The notes below the pieces were generated by a model, which saw only the letters and a list, made by a program, of their open reading frames with translations, was not told where the DNA came from and did not search any database. This document shows positions 34,096 through 35,301 of a stretch of DNA of 35,301 nt, piece after piece (positions within the stretch are counted from its first letter, which is position 1; every line of letters begins with the position of its first letter). The stretch lies in the NCBI GenBank assembly GCA_017645365.1, contig JAGCOT010000065.1, positions 1-35,301 on the forward strand, read 5' to 3'. The DNA is from Neisseriaceae bacterium (GTDB taxonomy: Bacteria; Pseudomonadota; Gammaproteobacteria; Burkholderiales; Neisseriaceae). The position numbers were made by a program, and so were the translations under genes.

Positions 34096-34944
34096 ATGTC
34101 ATTGATTAGTAAAAATCCACGAGTTTTGGTCATTGGCGGTTCTGATTCTTCCGCTGGTGCGGGCATTCAGGCAGATTTAAAAACCATCAGTGCTTTGGGC
34201 GGTTATGCCTGTACTGCGATTACAGCATTGACTGTACAAAATACACAAGGTGTGAAATCACTGAATCCTACTTCCCCAGAAATTTTATTGGCACAATGCG
34301 AAGCCATTTTGGAGGATATTGACATTCACGCTGTCAAAATTGGCATGTTGCCCGATGCTGAAAGTGTTGAAATTGTCTCTTCGGTACTCACCAAATATCA
34401 GCCAGAATTCGTGGTTTGGGATCCAGTATTGGTGGCAACCTCTGGCGATGGTTTAACCACAGAAGATATTGTGAATGTTGCCGTAGAAAAACTTTTGCCT
34501 CATGTCCATGTGGTAACGCCCAATTTGCATGAATTGGCAGATTTAACCAATAGCACCGAAGCCGCCGTTAAAGATGCGGGATTAGTTGAAGCACAATGCC
34601 AAGTTTTACTCAATCGTGGTGCGCGTGCGGTTTTGGCAAAAGGCGGGCATTTTGAAGCGGATACCGCAACCGACTGGCTATTTACTGCACAAGGTTTTTC
34701 AGAATCTTATGTAAAATCACGCATAGAAACGAAAAATACGCATGGTAGCGGTTGTACATTTGCATCTGCAATCGCATGTTTGCGTCCGCAACTGCCCAAT
34801 CTTTCCGAAGCCATTCGTGCGGCAAAAAATTATGTTCAGGATGCCATTGAATCTTCCGCAAACTGGCGTTTAGGCAAAGGCAGAGGTCCTTTGGATCATT
34901 TTTGTATGGAAAATTTAAGTTTGCATCATTTTTCTGCCAGTTAA
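34096..34944 (+). CDS. thiD: Hydroxymethylpyrimidine/phosphomethylpyrimidine kinase
   Basis: A 282-residue ribokinase-fold enzyme that phosphorylates HMP and HMP-P in thiamine synthesis. Motifs: GGSDSSAGAGIQADLKT near the N-terminus, ALTVQNTQGV, VKIGMLPD, WDPVLVATSGDGL, VVTPNLHEL and the anion-hole GSGCTFASAIA with the catalytic Cys. AGGAGCAAGACC precedes the ATG. No other thiamine gene is adjacent in the window, and no recognisable TPP riboswitch lies upstream, so control is unclear. A strong hairpin follows. Confidence 0.97.
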   Translation: MSLISKNPRVLVIGGSDSSAGAGIQADLKTISALGGYACTAITALTVQNTQGVKSLNPTSPEILLAQCEAILEDIDIHAVKIGMLPDAESVEIVSSVLTKYQPEFVVWDPVLVATSGDGLTTEDIVNVAVEKLLPHVHVVTPNLHELADLTNSTEAAVKDAGLVEAQCQVLLNRGARAVLAKGGHFEADTATDWLFTAQGFSESYVKSRIETKNTHGSGCTFASAIACLRPQLPNLSEAIRAAKNYVQDAIESSANWRLGKGRGPLDHFCMENLSLHHFSAS

Positions 34945-34958
34945 AATCCTATTTCATA

Positions 34959-35006
34959 AAATTTTTCAAGCTGCCTGTTGATTTAAATAGGCAGCCTGAA
35001 AAATTT
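34959..35006 (+). terminator. Strong uptake-sequence terminator after thiD
   Basis: AAATTTTTCAAGCTGCCT (34959-34976) pairs with AGGCAGCCTGAAAAATTT (34989-35006) over 18 bases with one mismatch and a 12-base loop. The A/T ends give a U-run in both directions. Confidence 0.75.
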
Positions 35007-35073
35007 GCAAAGCAAACAAATCGCAATTTCTGCAAATCGCAAGCGAAATTTTTAAGCCAGTGAATAAAACCTT

Positions 35074-35096
35074 AAATTGATGCGAAGCATCAATTT
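35074..35096. repeat. Perfect 10-bp hairpin between thiD and the IS
   Basis: AAATTGATGC (35074-35083) pairs exactly with GCATCAATTT (35087-35096) over a GAA loop. No gene lies in 35007-35162; this hairpin and AT-rich sequence are all I see. Confidence 0.7.
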
Positions 35097-35162
35097 ATTA
35101 TAAATACAGTGAGTAAAATAACTTGCAAAGCAGTTAAACCGCACCATTCAAACAAAGTTAAA

Positions 35163-35301
35163 GGGGCTGTATTAGATTAGCCCAAAAAATTGTTAAATTC
35201 CACACCATTTTCGCAAGGTTTTGAGTTGCTGTCTTGGTGTCCCATAGTTAAATCTAAACTCACATTCTTTCAAGAAAAGTGGGAAAGATTTGCGGTCAAT
35301 G
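35163..35301 (-). mobile_element. IS1595-family (IS1016-like) insertion sequence, transposase-stop end, cut by window edge
   Basis: GGGGCTGTATTAGATTAGC at 35163-35181 is the terminal inverted repeat, an exact inverse of 114-132. The transposase C-terminus lies just inside. The orientation is the same as that of the copy at the left edge. Confidence 0.88.
35193..35301 (-). CDS. IS1595-family transposase, C-terminal fragment (runs off window)
   Basis: The last 35 codons and TAA of a transposase, entering from the right edge. The sequence DRKSFPLFLKECEFRFNYG is the characteristic C-terminal block of IS1016-like transposases, and the product ends in RKWCGI. The stop codon lies 11 bases inside the terminal repeat. 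It cannot be joined to the N-terminal fragment at 1-93 within this window; they are different copies, or opposite ends of sequence collapsed in assembly. Confidence 0.82.
   Translation of the reverse strand, partial: IDRKSFPLFLKECEFRFNYGTPRQQLKTLRKWCGI

Noticed and set aside
1-35301. Composite transposon bounded by two IS copies
   Set aside because: The interior is a long run of core housekeeping genes; contig ends at repeated IS copies explain the arrangement better.

Overview
The window looks like chromosomal DNA from a low-GC member of the Neisseriaceae (Kingella/Simonsiella/Alysiella-like). The best evidence is a dense scatter of a 12-base DNA uptake sequence, AGGCAGCCTGAA (the Kingella-type 'AG-kingDUS' dialect). 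It often extends to the near-palindrome TTCAGGC(A/T)GCCTGAA, with AGGCAACCTGAA as a frequent variant. Gene content fits a betaproteobacterium: mreBCD-mrdA, gmhB, a lipoprotein-type HtrA, ppk1, a YoaE-like TerC/CBS protein, rsmJ and orn. Genus and species cannot be fixed from the sequence alone.

Both edges lie inside copies of an IS1595-family (IS1016-like) element. Bases 1-132 hold the transposase N-terminus plus one terminal inverted repeat. Bases 35163-35301 hold the transposase C-terminus plus the other repeat. The two copies have the same orientation, which is what a short-read contig broken at a repeated IS would look like. The left copy has cut bioH: 132 native codons remain and the stop codon comes from the IS end.

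Layout: (1) 1-5.5 kb: broken bioH, a LOG-family protein, polA, a repeat cluster, gmhB with a small lipoprotein, gatC. (2) 5.7-11.7 kb: the cell-shape operon mreB-mreC-mreD-mrdA, then a NhaD-like antiporter. (3) 11.9-20.4 kb: mostly minus-strand housekeeping genes (pncB, smpB, orn, an unknown, rlmL, lspA, an unknown membrane protein, nagZ, htrA), with mutY on the plus strand overlapping lspA tail to tail. (4) 20.5-25.5 kb: tRNA-Asn with promoter and terminator, a small transposon-like element touching the ppk leader, ppk-ygfZ, and a TerC/CBS/CorC membrane protein. (5) 25.6-35.2 kb: yggX-like gene, ypjD-like gene, typA, a metallo-hydrolase, an Smr protein, rsmJ, an alpha/beta-hydrolase-like protein, a DUF945 protein and thiD.

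The genes are ordinary core functions: cell wall and cell shape (mre, mrdA, nagZ, lspA), DNA replication and repair (polA, mutY), RNA modification and decay (rlmL, rsmJ, orn, smpB), cofactors (pncB, thiD, bioH) and stress (htrA, ppk, yggX, typA). No clearly new defence or biosynthetic system is visible. The unusual signal is how uptake sequences and small repeats have been absorbed into genes. They encode FRQPE/FRLPE/SGSLK peptides inside conserved enzymes, supply stop codons, form most intergenic hairpins, and build composite repeats at the shared 3' ends of polA/gmhB and typA/metallo-hydrolase. Two copies of a 132-143 bp element with inverted ends sit in front of ppk and inside the mre operon.
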